This document shows, one piece after another, positions 31,054 to 43,555 of a stretch of DNA of 64,000 bases. The number at the start of each line of letters is the position of its first letter. The stretch's first letter is position 1. Below the pieces are notes generated by a model. That model ran no database searches and was not told the origin of the DNA. It saw only the letters and a list, made by a program, of their open reading frames with translations. Made by a program: the position numbers and the translations under genes. This DNA comes from Isoetes taiwanensis (taxonomy: Eukaryota > Streptophyta > Lycopodiopsida > Isoetales > Isoetaceae), in assembly GCA_021234155.1 (NCBI GenBank), contig JAJEKV010000027.1, forward strand, positions 5,640,623-5,704,622. Reading direction: 5' to 3'.

Positions 31054-33120
31054 ATTTGTAGGACCATCCTTAAAGACTGCCAGGGCAGATGGCATATGAC
31101 AGAGTCAAAGGAAAAATGCAAGAAGAAAATAATCCATTGCTTTTTCCTGTCTAAGGTTTTAGACAAAATATGTATCCCGAAAATTATTCATAGACATATG
31201 GTAGAAAAGCTAGGGGATGTTGGGGAGTTGCTTATGGAGGATACTATGTTTTCATGGAGATACACAGAAAATATGAGAGAGCTATGTTACAAACCGCACT
31301 ACATTTTTGTACAAGAAACAGAAGATATCTGCCCTTGTAGAATCCCAGGTCTTAAGAACTTCATTGATGAAAGCATAGGGCACATTAGAAGCACTAATGT
31401 TGACATTGTAAAGAATAGAACCCTACGGGGTTTATTCAGAAAGGGCCTGGGTCATATCCCAAATAGAATGCTCATCTGGAAAGATTTGAAGGCCGAATTG
31501 AATAAAACTTGTGATTCAATATTCGAGCTGCACAGATTTCAGTTTCCCTTCATCCAGGATAATGATAGGGATGAAATTAAAACTGCTGTACTGGAACAAG
31601 TTGGCCAGGAAGTGACAGAAAAACAGAAAATAGACAAAATGCAAAAATTCGCTCTGAACGACTCTCGTGTCATTAATAATCTGGAATGGTTGACTAAAAA
31701 CTTCTATATTTCGGGTGTTGATAAAGCTTAAAACAACCCAGCTTTCATTTGCCCAAAGCATATTAGGGAAATGGCTCTGAAAAGACTGTGTAGTACTGAC
31801 TTTATGCCCATAGGAGCGGAGAATGAAGAACTAAAAAAGGAACTAATTAGGGAGATAAAAAACTGCCTGGAGTTCCCCAGTCTGGAATCAGATAAGCTCC
31901 CCTATCTACTAGGAATCTCTAAAGCTCACAAAAATGATTACCGCTGGATTACTAATGCGCATGGCTCCCTCTACACTGAAATAGCACAAACTATTACTGT
32001 AGTATTGAATTCTATAGTGGAGCTTTGGCCCGAAATTTCAAAGGACATGTGTTCTAATATTTGCACCTTACTGCCCGGGAAAATTAATTTCAACTGGATG
32101 GTAAATTCCATTTACGATGTGGTACTTAACCTACCAGGAAAAATTGAGGAGGTATATGTTGCCGACATCACAAAATGCTATGAGAGCATCCCTATTCAGG
32201 GGGATAAAGGCATTTGCAGAATATCCGAATTGGTGGCAAATGCTGCCTGGTGTTACATGAAGAGTCAAAACAAAAGATATGAACTTTGGATAAAAAGTTC
32301 AGGCAATGGTAAACTGGCAGCAAAGTGGTTCAAGGTAGCTCCACAAGGCAAATGTTGGTCTCATATGAGCAAAAGTAAGTTTGTTCAGGCTAATACCTGG
32401 TTACTTAGCAACTGCCATGTTAAGCTGGGTAACCACCTCTGGAAACAAATCTGTGGAATCCCAATGGGATTTTCTTGTAGCCCATGCTGGTGTAACATTT
32501 ACTTAGCATGGTTTGAAGTCAATTTCATTAAAAACCTTGCCAAACAAGGAAGGTTGGAGGAGATCAGACTATTCAAGTCTGTGTATAGATATATGGATGA
32601 TCTGCTGGCTATTAACTGCCCTAGGATCAATGAGTTCTTAACCAAATGGAGCAAGGGGGCTGAGCATGAACTACAGATATATGATTTACAGGTCCTAGAA
32701 ATTAAGGAGGAAACATACTATTCTGAAAACACACCAAACTGCATGTTTGGCAGCAAAGTAAATTTCCTTAACATGACAATTCAGATTTTCAATAAAGAAT
32801 TTGGACTTTTCCAAACCATGAAGTATGATAAACGGGAGGCATTGCCATTTAAAGCTATGAAATTTGTGCATGCATGTAGCTGCAGGCCCTATTTTCAAGC
32901 TCGAAATGTCATTTTATCTCAGGTCATGCCCTTTATGTACGTGAACTCCAGCCCTATTAAAGCAGCTATGGACCTAAGGGAGTTAATGAATAACTTCATC
33001 AGTAATGGTTTTGATAAACCAGGCATCAAAAGGAGAATTTGTAAATATATTAGAGATGGGCAGTTCCCGGGTCTGAAATATGATACCAGCACACTACTGC
33101 AACTCATCAAAGATCTTTAA
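31054..33120 (+). pseudogene. Penelope-type reverse transcriptase, one in-frame stop
   Basis: A single frame runs from the acceptor at 31053 to TAA at 33118, about 689 codons, broken only by TAA at 31729. Before the stop, from the ATG at 31096, come CPC (residues 79-81), then GHIRSTN…NRTLRGLFRKGLGHI. This Cys-x-Cys plus GHxxTxD…LRxLxxxG arrangement is typical of Penelope-like RT linkers. After the stop come NNPAFICPKHI and LPYLLGISKAHKN. Numbered from the ATG at 31771, ADITKCYESI carries the first Asp (D132), GIPMGFSCSPCWCNIYL is at ~229-245, and YRYMDD is at 272-277. KVNFLNMTIQI and YDKREALPF follow. The protein ends after the thumb with no GIY-YIG domain. The 31729 stop lies next to the conserved DKA block. 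RT synthesises cDNA from the element RNA, and such RTs are the closest retroelement relatives of telomerase. Confidence 0.82.
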
Positions 33121-33170
33121 AGGTACACTTTTCTTTTGGATAACTAAAATAAACTATAGGACGATGGGAA

Positions 33171-33194
33171 ACCCCTACTGTAACAAGTAGGGGT
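33171..33194 (+). other. Perfect hairpin downstream of the RT ORF
   Basis: ACCCCTACT (33171-33179) and AGTAGGGGT (33186-33194) form a 9-bp stem with loop GTAACA. An outer GGG/CCC pair (33166-33168 with 33198-33200) can extend it. It lies 51 bases after the RT stop and ~75 bases before the right repeat. It could be an RT-recognition or 3'-end structure. The function is inferred from position only. Confidence 0.55.
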
Positions 33195-33267
33195 ATACCC
33201 ACCCTGTAGTTACAGTATGAATGTTATTTTAACAGGTTTCAAAATAGTCCTACGGAAGGAGGTAGGA

Positions 33268-35692
33268 TTTTTTTTATTATATTCTAATGCATGGATGCAC
33301 TCTTATTGGAATGGAATAAATTAATGTTCACCTATGTACTAGCATACCAAGAAGGCTTCAAGGTATGCCTCTATTCCAGGTAAACACCATAGAATTCGCT
33401 GGATACACACTTAAGATATTTATACTACTAAGTTCAAGTTCAATTAGGGTGGACCTTAGGACATTTTACAAAATATCCGACTAAAGGAGGCCATACCATT
33501 AAAGACCGGATTAGGGCAGAATGCTTCGAGACGATTGCATGCAACCTCGACTGCAGCTGCAAAGCAGAAGTGCCGGAATTTATGACTGGCTAAAGACCCC
33601 AGATATGTGATTTACTTTTCAAAAAAATGGGCTTTAACTCTGACGGTTGGTCAGGTAGCCATAGTTCGGAAGATGACCTTGAGCTCTATTCTGATACAAA
33701 CAGGGAATGTGAGGACTGTTTAGAGTCCCTTGGATTCAGTAATCTAACTATGGAGAGGAGAGGCGGAAGTAGAAACTTTGATACAAGGCGAGGCTTCAGT
33801 GATGGATATGCTGGTTATCCTAATAAAAGGGGGAGCTTCAATAGAAGGCCGACTTCCTTTCAGAGAGGAAATGCCAGTAATGAGCAGTTTGTGCCTGAGA
33901 CCCAAGTAGAAGAAGATCTAATTTCGGATGAAGAGGAACAAATGTGTATACAAATATCTACACTAAAAATAAGAGTTCTAAATGGGCGTAACTACAGGGG
34001 GGCCTAATATTTTGAGTTCTTTAGAAGCATAAGTCCGCGGTTTATGATCCGCTAAATTAAGCGTGTTTCTACGAAAAATTTGAACACAAGGTTTTTCTTT
34101 ACACCTAGCGGGGCTTTGAATGGTGCAGATGTAACGAAAGACACAAACTTGTGTCACGAAGCTCTTGGGAACTCAGATTAGCACGCCTAGAATGATTAGA
34201 CAAATGATATATTCATGTTAGTTCTTGTCATTCTTGGATTAAAAGTCACGGGGCTCTGACCATAAATAATTACGTGAGCATAAGATAATGTTTAGACTTA
34301 CTATCCTTTGTTTGATTTACGCAAGTTTTCCTTTTTGCTTTTACTAAACTGGAGCAGAAGGTACAATGGTTGAAAGGCGATAAGCCAAGAATACCCTATG
34401 TACCTTCTGGCCCTTACTGTTTTACCATTCTTATGCTAATCAAGATCTTGGTTGGTTGCAGTGCGTGGTATTCTTCTACTATTGTCCCTTTTGCTTTCGT
34501 ATTGGTTTTTGCTTAGAGGAGAACATGGATCAAACAATGGCCTATTTGGAGCAAATGATACAATTGCACGAAGTTAATGGATGATGACAAGTGGATAGTT
34601 GTCACCACAAGATTACTTCACGGGGAACCTTTATACTTTATGCCTTATATCTATTCCGCTGCTATGGTATAACAGTTGATAGTTTTCTGCTCTTTATTTT
34701 AATGGTTTTCATACAATGAAATCTGAAAATCGTTACACCTTTGATATTAGTAAAAGCCCTTTGTTTTCGGAAATATAAGAAAACTACGTCATGGACATAA
34801 GACCCTCTTGTTATGTTAGACCTCAAAGTTTTGAGTGGATCCTGTTTTGAAAATCTCTTCATGAAATATAGGATATACTTTCGTAAAGAATAGCGATGCA
34901 TAGATGTTTTGTTTAAGCTATTTTTTACGTTTATTCCATTAAGCTCGCACAAAATGCTTGATATCTTTGTCCAAAATGCTTAAAAGCAATATTTGATTTC
35001 GGTATTAATAAGGATTACTGCTGAATACATTTGAGTCTATTAAATGATAGGGGTAATCATGAAATTTTAATGGGTTAGACTCTTAGATATGGACAGACCC
35101 TTTAAAAATACTAAATGGAAAAATACGGTTATACAATGGTGATTGGACCATAGTAGTAAATGCTACTTGATGGGTGCATGTTAGAATACTCCACATGCTA
35201 AAGTAGGGAATTAAAACCCTATAATGGGAACTTAAAGAATTCTAATGCCTGTTATGTTTGACAGCTATTATATAACTTTTGGATGGTATATGTGCTTAAG
35301 AAATGTAGGCTATATTTCCCTTTTACATAAAGGAATTTGATGAGTACAAATTCATGACCTTAATACATTCGTCATGAATAAGCTTGATGACATAAGGAAA
35401 GGTGACTATAATGGTCCAAAGTACAAGCTTTCTTAATGTATAATGTTACACTTGCTGGTCTATTGTCTTCAGACGAGATGATAGGAACCCATTGATGAAC
35501 AAGAAAATCTAAAGATTGTTTGATTGGAAATAAATTAAAGTTTTGAGTCTTTTGACCTTGGTTTGATGCTCCATCTTTAATTAGCTCGATTAAATGTATG
35601 GAACGATAAGGCTGTTAAGGGATTGACCGAGACAGTTTGAACTGCTAGTAGGGTTGTTGCCTGAACTAGTTGGCTCCGGGTTTTTTTTTTTT
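33268..35692 (+). repeat. Penelope-like element, right pseudo-LTR
   Basis: This is bounded by poly-T (33268-33275 and 35681-35692), and its body is 33276-35680. It carries the intact 126-codon ORF at 33627-34007. The rest (34010-35680) is AT-rich without coding potential. Confidence 0.85.
33627..34007 (+). CDS. Acidic RGG-containing ORF inside the pseudo-LTR
   Basis: This is a 126-residue ORF not recognised as a family. The first ~35 residues are acidic and Ser-rich (SSEDDLELYSDTNRECEDC). The middle is Arg/Gly-rich with RGGSRNFDTRRGF and PNKRGSFNRRPTSFQRG, like an RNA-binding RGG segment. The end is acidic again (VEEDLISDEEEQ), followed by a short basic tail that may be intron read-through. 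The start is the first ATG, in the context AAAAAAATGGGC. By position, the equivalent ORF in the left repeat would be the first exon of the element's transcript, with the acceptor at 29225 as the next exon boundary. The left copy is frame-broken. Exon status is an inference. Confidence 0.5.
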   Translation: MGFNSDGWSGSHSSEDDLELYSDTNRECEDCLESLGFSNLTMERRGGSRNFDTRRGFSDGYAGYPNKRGSFNRRPTSFQRGNASNEQFVPETQVEEDLISDEEEQMCIQISTLKIRVLNGRNYRGA

Positions 35693-35959
35693 AACCCGGA
35701 CAATAATAAGGCTATTGCGCTCCTCCATTGGGTCCCATAGGCCGATTGTTTTTTTGAAGGACGTCAAGCTTTATTCACCAACTAGAAACCAGAGCAACAT
35801 AAATGCAAAGACAGGATTATAACCCCAGTGGACAAACCGATCCAACTGAGCACAACCACCTGCCTATGCAAAAGAATGAATCTGAAGGTAAGTATGCCAG
35901 ATCAGTACTTTCTTCTCTTGATCAAGAGAAGAACAATTGTAAATTGTAGGCCGATTGTT
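35693..35959 (-). mobile_element. LINE-beta 3' flank with an inserted L1 3' end
   Basis: 35693-35737 continues the LINE-beta 3' sequence interrupted by the Penelope-like unit. It resembles 55893-55935, sharing AATAAT or AGTAAT and GGGTCCCAT. An L1-like fragment (35751-35946, minus strand) matches the reverse complement of 25380-25560 and begins with poly-T. It is flanked by the 13-base duplication TAGGCCGATTGTT (35738-35750 and 35947-35959). This is a short, 5'-truncated and probably recent L1 insertion. Confidence 0.82.
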
Positions 35960-37675
<1,716 letters not shown>

Positions 37676-38155
37676 TGTGAAGAGCCTGCCGAGTTGAACC
37701 TCCTGACAACTCAGAATCTTGTCAAAACTTGTGCTAATTCTAGGTTCGATGGCCTAGGTTGCTCCGACATGCTCATGTTCATCTGTGATTCTCTATGCTA
37801 TTCTTGTGCTGTGTGGCACCGGGCGTAGTTTCCCTGATTAGGATGCTACATCAACTCTTGGAACCCATGGTAAGAGGTCCTCCAGTGCCAAATGTGGACT
37901 GGAAAAGGTATGCGCATACGAAGTTCACCCCATCGCTCCCGCTACAGGGCTCAAAATATGAGCTGGCTGGCATGTTTTTGCTAATAGGGCCTGCATGTAG
38001 GCTAGATGAGCTTCCCATTGTCCCGGAGCTACGTTATGATGTCCAATATTTTTATGTTTCTGTGCTTCTGATGTTCATGTTTGGTATTTCCTTGGATTAT
38101 GTTGTCATTGTTTAGCATTGTATTCACATAGAATTTTGTGTCTTTGTTTGTGTTG

Positions 38156-38744
38156 TGCTAGTCCTGTACGTCCTGGTACAGGACTATTCATGCATACGAC
38201 GGACCAAGTCAAGGCCAAGGATCCCACGGCCGCATGTGTCGGTCGTCAAAGGCCCCCATGAAGACCAAGCGGACCCACGCTAGTCAAAACCCACGCCAAG
38301 CCAAGAGGGGCCGGACAAGTGACGGCCCGTCACCGCCTACGTCAGCGTCAGCGTGATTTCAGGCATTTCAAGAGGCACCACCAGCATTCCTGCAAATCAC
38401 GCCTCCTTTCAGGAGTCGGCACTGAAACCAGTCAGAGTGTCTATATTGGGCCAAAGGCCATTGTACTATATATATGAGTAGAGCTAGCACATGAGTTTTT
38501 AGATGAGTTTTGAGTCTTGTCTCACTTCGGTTTTCTCTCGATTGCGAGAGCTCATGTATCTTCGTTGACATCAAGGAAGTTGTTCTCATTATTGCGATCT
38601 CATTGTTCTCTTTTGTTGTCTCTTCTCTTTTTCCTTGTTCTTTTTGCAAATCCCGCGTGACATAGCTCCCGGATTCTCCTGTTAGATCCAAGGGTCCTCA
38701 CAGAGGTCTATCTTGCGGGAGTTCCCAACCAGGCACGCCAAACA
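38156..38744 (+). repeat. Gypsy E 5' LTR
   Basis: This 589-bp LTR starts TGCTAGTCCTGTACG and ends CCAAACA. Compared with 48655-49240, the first ~290 bp differ at many one- to three-base sites near CG and CNG, while the last ~270 bp (from AGTGTCTATATTGGGCC) are almost identical. Confidence 0.88.
38467..38474 (+). promoter_or_regulatory. Candidate TATA box in the gypsy E LTR
   Basis: TATATATA stands in a conserved context (TGTACTATATATATGAGTAG) in both LTRs, at 38467 and 48963. It lies ~275 bp before the LTR end, a normal place for the LTR promoter. Confidence 0.45.
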
Positions 38745-38959
38745 CTTGTCGCCCATTGCGGGTCCGATCTTTCTTTTTCCCTTCTTTCCATCATGTCATT
38801 TCGAGGTTTTCACTGAAGAACTTCTTTGCCAAGCGGCGGCTCGGACCGGGGCGCCATCAACGTCGCGAGGTCGTTCGGGACATGTATGATCACGCTTATG
38901 ACATTGAGGGTGGTCGTAGTTAATGCGCTCCCGAGCTCGGTCGGCACCTCCTACCCCTC

Positions 38960-41900
38960 GTGCTCATTTCGCCCGGGGTCTCCCCACGTATTGTCGGCAT
39001 TGTTCTCAACCTCAATCTCCACAAAGATACCCCCTGGAGGCCCCACGCCTCCACGATTTCCAGACTCCTGACAGCACCTACATTACTATCCCTTCCGGCC
39101 ACACCCCTCAGCCGTCACAACCTTCTTCACCTCCTGCTGGGATGGGCTACCATCAAGTGTCCTTTGGCCCTCCCCACGTTCACGAGTTTCAGTCTTCTCC
39201 ATCTTTTCAGCACGCTCTTCCTGTTTACCAAACCACTGATCTCAAGCCTAATGAGGAGGGCTCTCATGACCCTTCCCCACCTGATGCTACTTTCTTTGGA
39301 CCACCGGGTTTTTCAGTTCCACCCACTTGCTCTCAGTCCCAGGCGGTTCCACCTCTCTCTCTATGCTTCTGCATATCCTCCACCAAATCCACCTGTCTAT
39401 GCGCCCGTTCCGCCTTCATCTCCTACTCATAATTTGAAGCTGACTTATCCAACTTTTGGCAACACTAAAGGCAAACCTTTGGATCAGAGTGCTCAAGCCC
39501 ACATGGAGGAATTCGAAGCCTTGGCCATTCTGAATGGTCATGCGCAGCCACAACTCAAATTTCATATCTTTTCGACCACGCTTAGAGGCGCCCTTCATCA
39601 GTGGTTAATGGCCAACAAAAGTCACTGGAAACAAAGTTGGCATGAAATGAAAACTGCCTTTCTGTCTCATTATGGTACCACGGACGATGATCAGTTACTC
39701 CTCAAGCAACTCAATGACCTTCAGCAAGAGCCCACGGAGTCAGCAAGGGACTTTGCGGATCGTCTTCACATTCTCGTCAGTAAACTCCAGGAGTACCCCA
39801 CGCAAAGCCAGATTCTGGTCTGGTTTCTGCAAGGCCTTCCTCCTGCCATTCGACTCATGACAGAATACCTGCGTCCAAAGTCTCTGGAGCAGGCCATTGA
39901 ATTGGTCAATCACTCGATCAATGTTTCTTCTCGAGGTGTTGCTCTCACGGAACTCCCTTTCATGCCCCCTGTCATGGTTCCACAAAATTATGTTCAGCCT
40001 CAGCAAACAAATCCACAACGCTCACAGATCTGGTGTACTATTTGTAAATATCAAGGCTATCTGGCAAATGAATGCAACTCCTCAAATGGACCTCCTCACT
40101 GTAAAAGGTGCAATATGTGCAATCATGCCACGGAGGAATGCACTCGTTCTCATCCTACACCCTTCAGGAATAAAATGGTCTTTCAAGTTCAGACCACGCC
40201 TCCACAACAGTCATATCCGCCTCAGCAATATCCAACTCAACAACCTCAGCAGTATCAACAAACGCAGCAATCTCAGCAGCCACGGGGATAAAGCAACCGT
40301 CCTCCCTTTGATCCTTCAAAGGCTCAATGTTATCATTGCCATGAATGGGGTCACACCACCACGGCGTGTCCTCAACTTCCTCAAGTTCAAGTCCAACTTC
40401 CAGGTTCCAATCAGCCAGCTTCAGTACGCCTCATGGCCTATCAACTCTGGGTGGCCAACGGTAAACAAGGCCCCCGTCCTGTTTTAAGAAAGCCACCATG
40501 GTCGCCTCAACAACAGCGACCTCAGCAAGTTGCATCTACCTCCAATCCTATGGATCAACAAGCTCAAGAGGAGATTTATCAGGCTCTCAACCCTCCAGTT
40601 CAGCAGTCAAATTGGGTTGGTTTGGTCTCACATCAGACACAGGCTTCACGCCCCTTGACAATCATCCCTCACGACACGCAACCAGCTTTTGCTGTGGAAA
40701 CAGTCCCTCATGAAGATGATAAAAAAGTTCATTTTGCGCCTGATCTTGACAAACTCATGCCTCACGTCATGCCTAAAGTGAGACAAAGTATTCTTAAACT
40801 CATGCAGGCTGCGGAAGGTCGCACATTGGCAAATGTTCATGCCACCACTCGAGCTCAGCAGCGTCAGGCGGCGCCATCGTCATCCACCAGCACGCGCTCT
40901 CAGCCGTATCCAAATATTGCTGCTGAGGTAGAGCTTCTCAAAGAAGTCTCCACCTCTTTACCACAGACTCCGGCTCCACTGGATCCTGCGGACCCCTTTT
41001 CTCATGTTCCTTTGGAACTTCAGGAAGAACTTGCCAAGATCAAGATTCCTTTGAGCCTGGCCATCATTTTGAAACTCTGTCTGGCTCTCAAAGATCAGTT
41101 ACCTCTTCCCACAGTTCTGGTTGGAGCTGTTGCGACCTCCACACCCACGGTGCACGCCACGGTGGGCAATCAGCAAATCCATCATGTTCAAATTGATGGT
41201 GGTAGTGCCGTCAATCTTATTACTGATAAACTCCGGAAGCAATTGGGTATCAAACAATTATACCGTGCCCCCTATGACATCAAGTTGGCTAATGGCCATA
41301 TCACGCATCCCCAAGGTGTCACTTCTCTTCTCCATATCAGCATTGGTGATCTCAAATTCCCCTTGGAGTTCGGGGTTTGGAAAGCTGGAGAAGATCCTGG
41401 TGATTATGAAATGCTGGTTGGACGACCTTTTCTCCGCCAGGCTAAGAGTATTCATTACTGGGCCACGGACCAACTTGTTATCACTGATGGACATCTCAAT
41501 GCCACCATGGATCTGGAAACTGGCAAATTGATCTCTGTCGAAAATGCTGAACCTTCAATCTCTGATATTTATCATGTTCAAGCTCCACCTGCAAGTCTGC
41601 CTCCCTCATCCTACCCGGAGTATGCTGATCTTTGGGGTGACATGACGCTGGATCAGGACCAGGCGGTGGCCGCTCTCTTGGACCCTTACCTGGCTTCCTG
41701 CAATCGTATTCAACGTCTTGATCATTTTTCAGACACAACTCCTGCTTTGGAGACTGTAGATGTTCATGCCGTCATGCAACAACCCTTGCTTGATGACACT
41801 CAACAGCCTCTTTTCTTCACCACCCAAAATGCTGCTCCTCCTGTCATGCTTCACCCTCCTGCTCATCACGTTCAGGACACGGAGGTTGTTCCTCATATTC

Positions 41901-42109
41901 AAACTCCAGAGGTGGAAATCGTGGACATTGGTAACAATCAACCAGTCCGTTTAGCTGCTAAACTTCCATCTACCTATAAAGCACGCGCCGTGATGCTGTT
42001 CAAAAAGTTCAAACATATTTTTGCATGGAGCTATAAAGACCTTCGAGGGATCAAAAAAGAGTTGGGGGAACTCACCATTCCTACCAAACCTGATGCACGC
42101 CCCATCTAG
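38960..42109 (+). pseudogene. Gypsy E: gag and protease
   Basis: One frame runs from 38960, with TAA at 40289 and TAG at 42107. The gag core is at ~residues 180-330 (HMEEFEALAILNGHAQPQLK, LRGALHQWL, ESARDFADRLHILVSKLQ). Two unusual zinc clusters follow (CTICKYQGYLANEC and CKRCNMCNHATEEC), then a Gln/Pro-rich stretch. After the first stop comes a canonical knuckle, CYHCHEWGHTTTAC. The protease has IDGGSAVNLIT (about 41190) with the DGGSA form of Ty3/gypsy, and GRPFLRQ as flap-side motif. A Pro/Gln-rich linker leads to RT. The true start may lie upstream of 38960. Confidence 0.85.
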
Positions 42110-43555
42110 CAACGACAGTACAGGCTCAACCCAAATTACCGTGACCGCGTCAAGGCTGAAATTGACAAACTTTTGGCTGCTGGCCTGATTTATGAGGTCA
42201 AACACTCTGAATGGGTGAGCCCCATCGTCATTGCTCTCAAACACAATGGTAAGATCCGCGTTTATGTGGACTACCGAAAACTCAATCAAGCTACAGAGCG
42301 TGATCACTTTCCGCTTCCCTTCACTGACCAGGTCCTTGAAGAAGTTGCTGGTCATGAGATGTACTCTTTCATGGATGGTTTTTCTGGGTACAATCAAATT
42401 TCTATCAAGCAAGAAGATCAACTCAAAACTACCTTCACCACCCCGTGGGGCACTTTTGCCTACAAGGTGGTCCCTTTCGGCTTATCAAACTCTCCTTCCA
42501 CCTTTCAGCGTATCATGCTTTCCGTCTTTCAAGACTTTATGAAGGATAAACCTTTTCTTCAGATCTTTCAAGATGATTTTTCAGCCTACAGCTCCATGGA
42601 TGATCACTTGGAAAAGTTGGAACTTGTCTTTCAAAAATGTGATGAAGCTGGCATTAGTCTCAATCCTGAGAAATGCACTTTCTGCGTCACCTCAGGCGTT
42701 TTGTTGGGTCATGTGGTCAGTAAAGCAGGCATCACCACGGATCCCGCTAAAATCAGTTGTGTACTTAAGGCTCAAGCATCATCTAATATCAAAGAGACAC
42801 GCTCTTTCCTGGGTAAGGTTAATTACTATTCCACCTTCATTCCTGGACTTGCAGCTATAGGTGATCCCATTCAAAAACTCACGGGTGATGAATCCACTTG
42901 GGCTTGGAATCCCCAAGCGGAAGCTGCTTTTCAGAAGTTGAAGCTGTTACTTACCCAGGCCCCGGTACGTGTTCCTCCTCAACGGGACAAGCCCTTCCAC
43001 GTTCATGTCGATGTCTCTGCATTTGCAATTGGTGCTGTTCTTTCTCAGGCCTATGATGAGTATACGGATAAGCCAATCCGTTATGCCAGCAGGAAACTCA
43101 ATCCTGCTGAGCGCAATTACTCTGCCACGGAACGCGAAGCTTTGGGCTTAGTTTTCTGTGTCCAACGTTTCCGTCATTATTTGTTGGGAAGCCAGATTAA
43201 GTTCTTTGTTGATCATCAAGCTCTTCTTTATTTAATCAACAAAGCCACGCCCATGGGTAGAATTGCTCGTTGGGTCCTTTTTCTGCAAGAATTCGCTCCC
43301 TTCGAAATTGTCCATAAGACAGACAAGTCTCATGTGGTGCCTGATTATCTTTCACGCATCCACACGGATGATCCCTCCACGGGTGTTTCTGACGCCTTTT
43401 TCGGGCGCTCAATTGTTCACGGTCGCGCCCACGCCCCATTGGTTTCACAACTTTCAGCAATATCTTCTCACTGGTGCTCTTCCTCCCGAAGATCCGACGT
43501 TCTCTCCAGACAAGCTTCGCTCCCGCCGCCGTCAGTTTCTCAGAGAGGTCCGTGA
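42110..43555 (+). pseudogene. Gypsy E: reverse transcriptase and RNase H
   Basis: This is in the same frame as gag. The RT has YEVKHSEWVSPIVIALK, IRVYVDYRKLNQAT, FPLPFTDQVLEEVAG, the Asp block YSFMDGFSGYNQI, FGLSNSPSTFQRIM, and FQDDF in place of the usual YxDD box. A Phe at the first position and Gln at the second are seen in some plant gypsy elements. RNase H follows: FHVHVDVSAFAIGAVLSQ, ATEREALGLVF, FFVDHQALLYL and SHVVPDYLSRI. The frame ends at TGA 43553, and a shift occurs before integrase. Confidence 0.9.

Larger units (their letters stand above)
26688..35692 (+). mobile_element. Penelope-like retroelement with ~2.4-kb pseudo-LTRs
   Basis: Two ~2.4-kb direct repeats (26688-29118 and 33268-35692) flank 4.15 kb of unique DNA encoding a ~515-residue protein and a Penelope-type RT. 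The RT has GIPMGFSCSP and YRYMDDLLAI, and its upstream linker has a CPC motif plus GHIRSTN…NRTLRGLF. No integrase, RNase H, protease, PBS or polypurine tract is present, so this is not an LTR retrotransposon despite the flanking repeats. Penelope-like elements are known to form tandem units with pseudo-LTRs and to retain introns, and some plant members lack the GIY-YIG nuclease. All of those traits fit here. Both repeats begin and end in T-runs, and the unit lies in a T-run of LINE-beta. Confidence 0.75.

Noticed and set aside
33120-33270. Hammerhead ribozyme, as reported in some Penelope-like pseudo-LTRs
   Set aside because: By eye I find a simple hairpin but no CTGANGA plus GAAA core here or in the repeats. 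A covariance-model search would be decisive.
26688-35692. LTR retrotransposon with 2.4-kb LTRs
   Set aside because: The repeats do not end TG…CA, no PBS or polypurine tract is found, and the RT is not of the copia or gypsy type. There is also no integrase or RNase H.
26600-35800. Telomeric location of the nuclease-lacking element
   Set aside because: No TTTAGGG or similar array is present. Both sides are LINE sequence.
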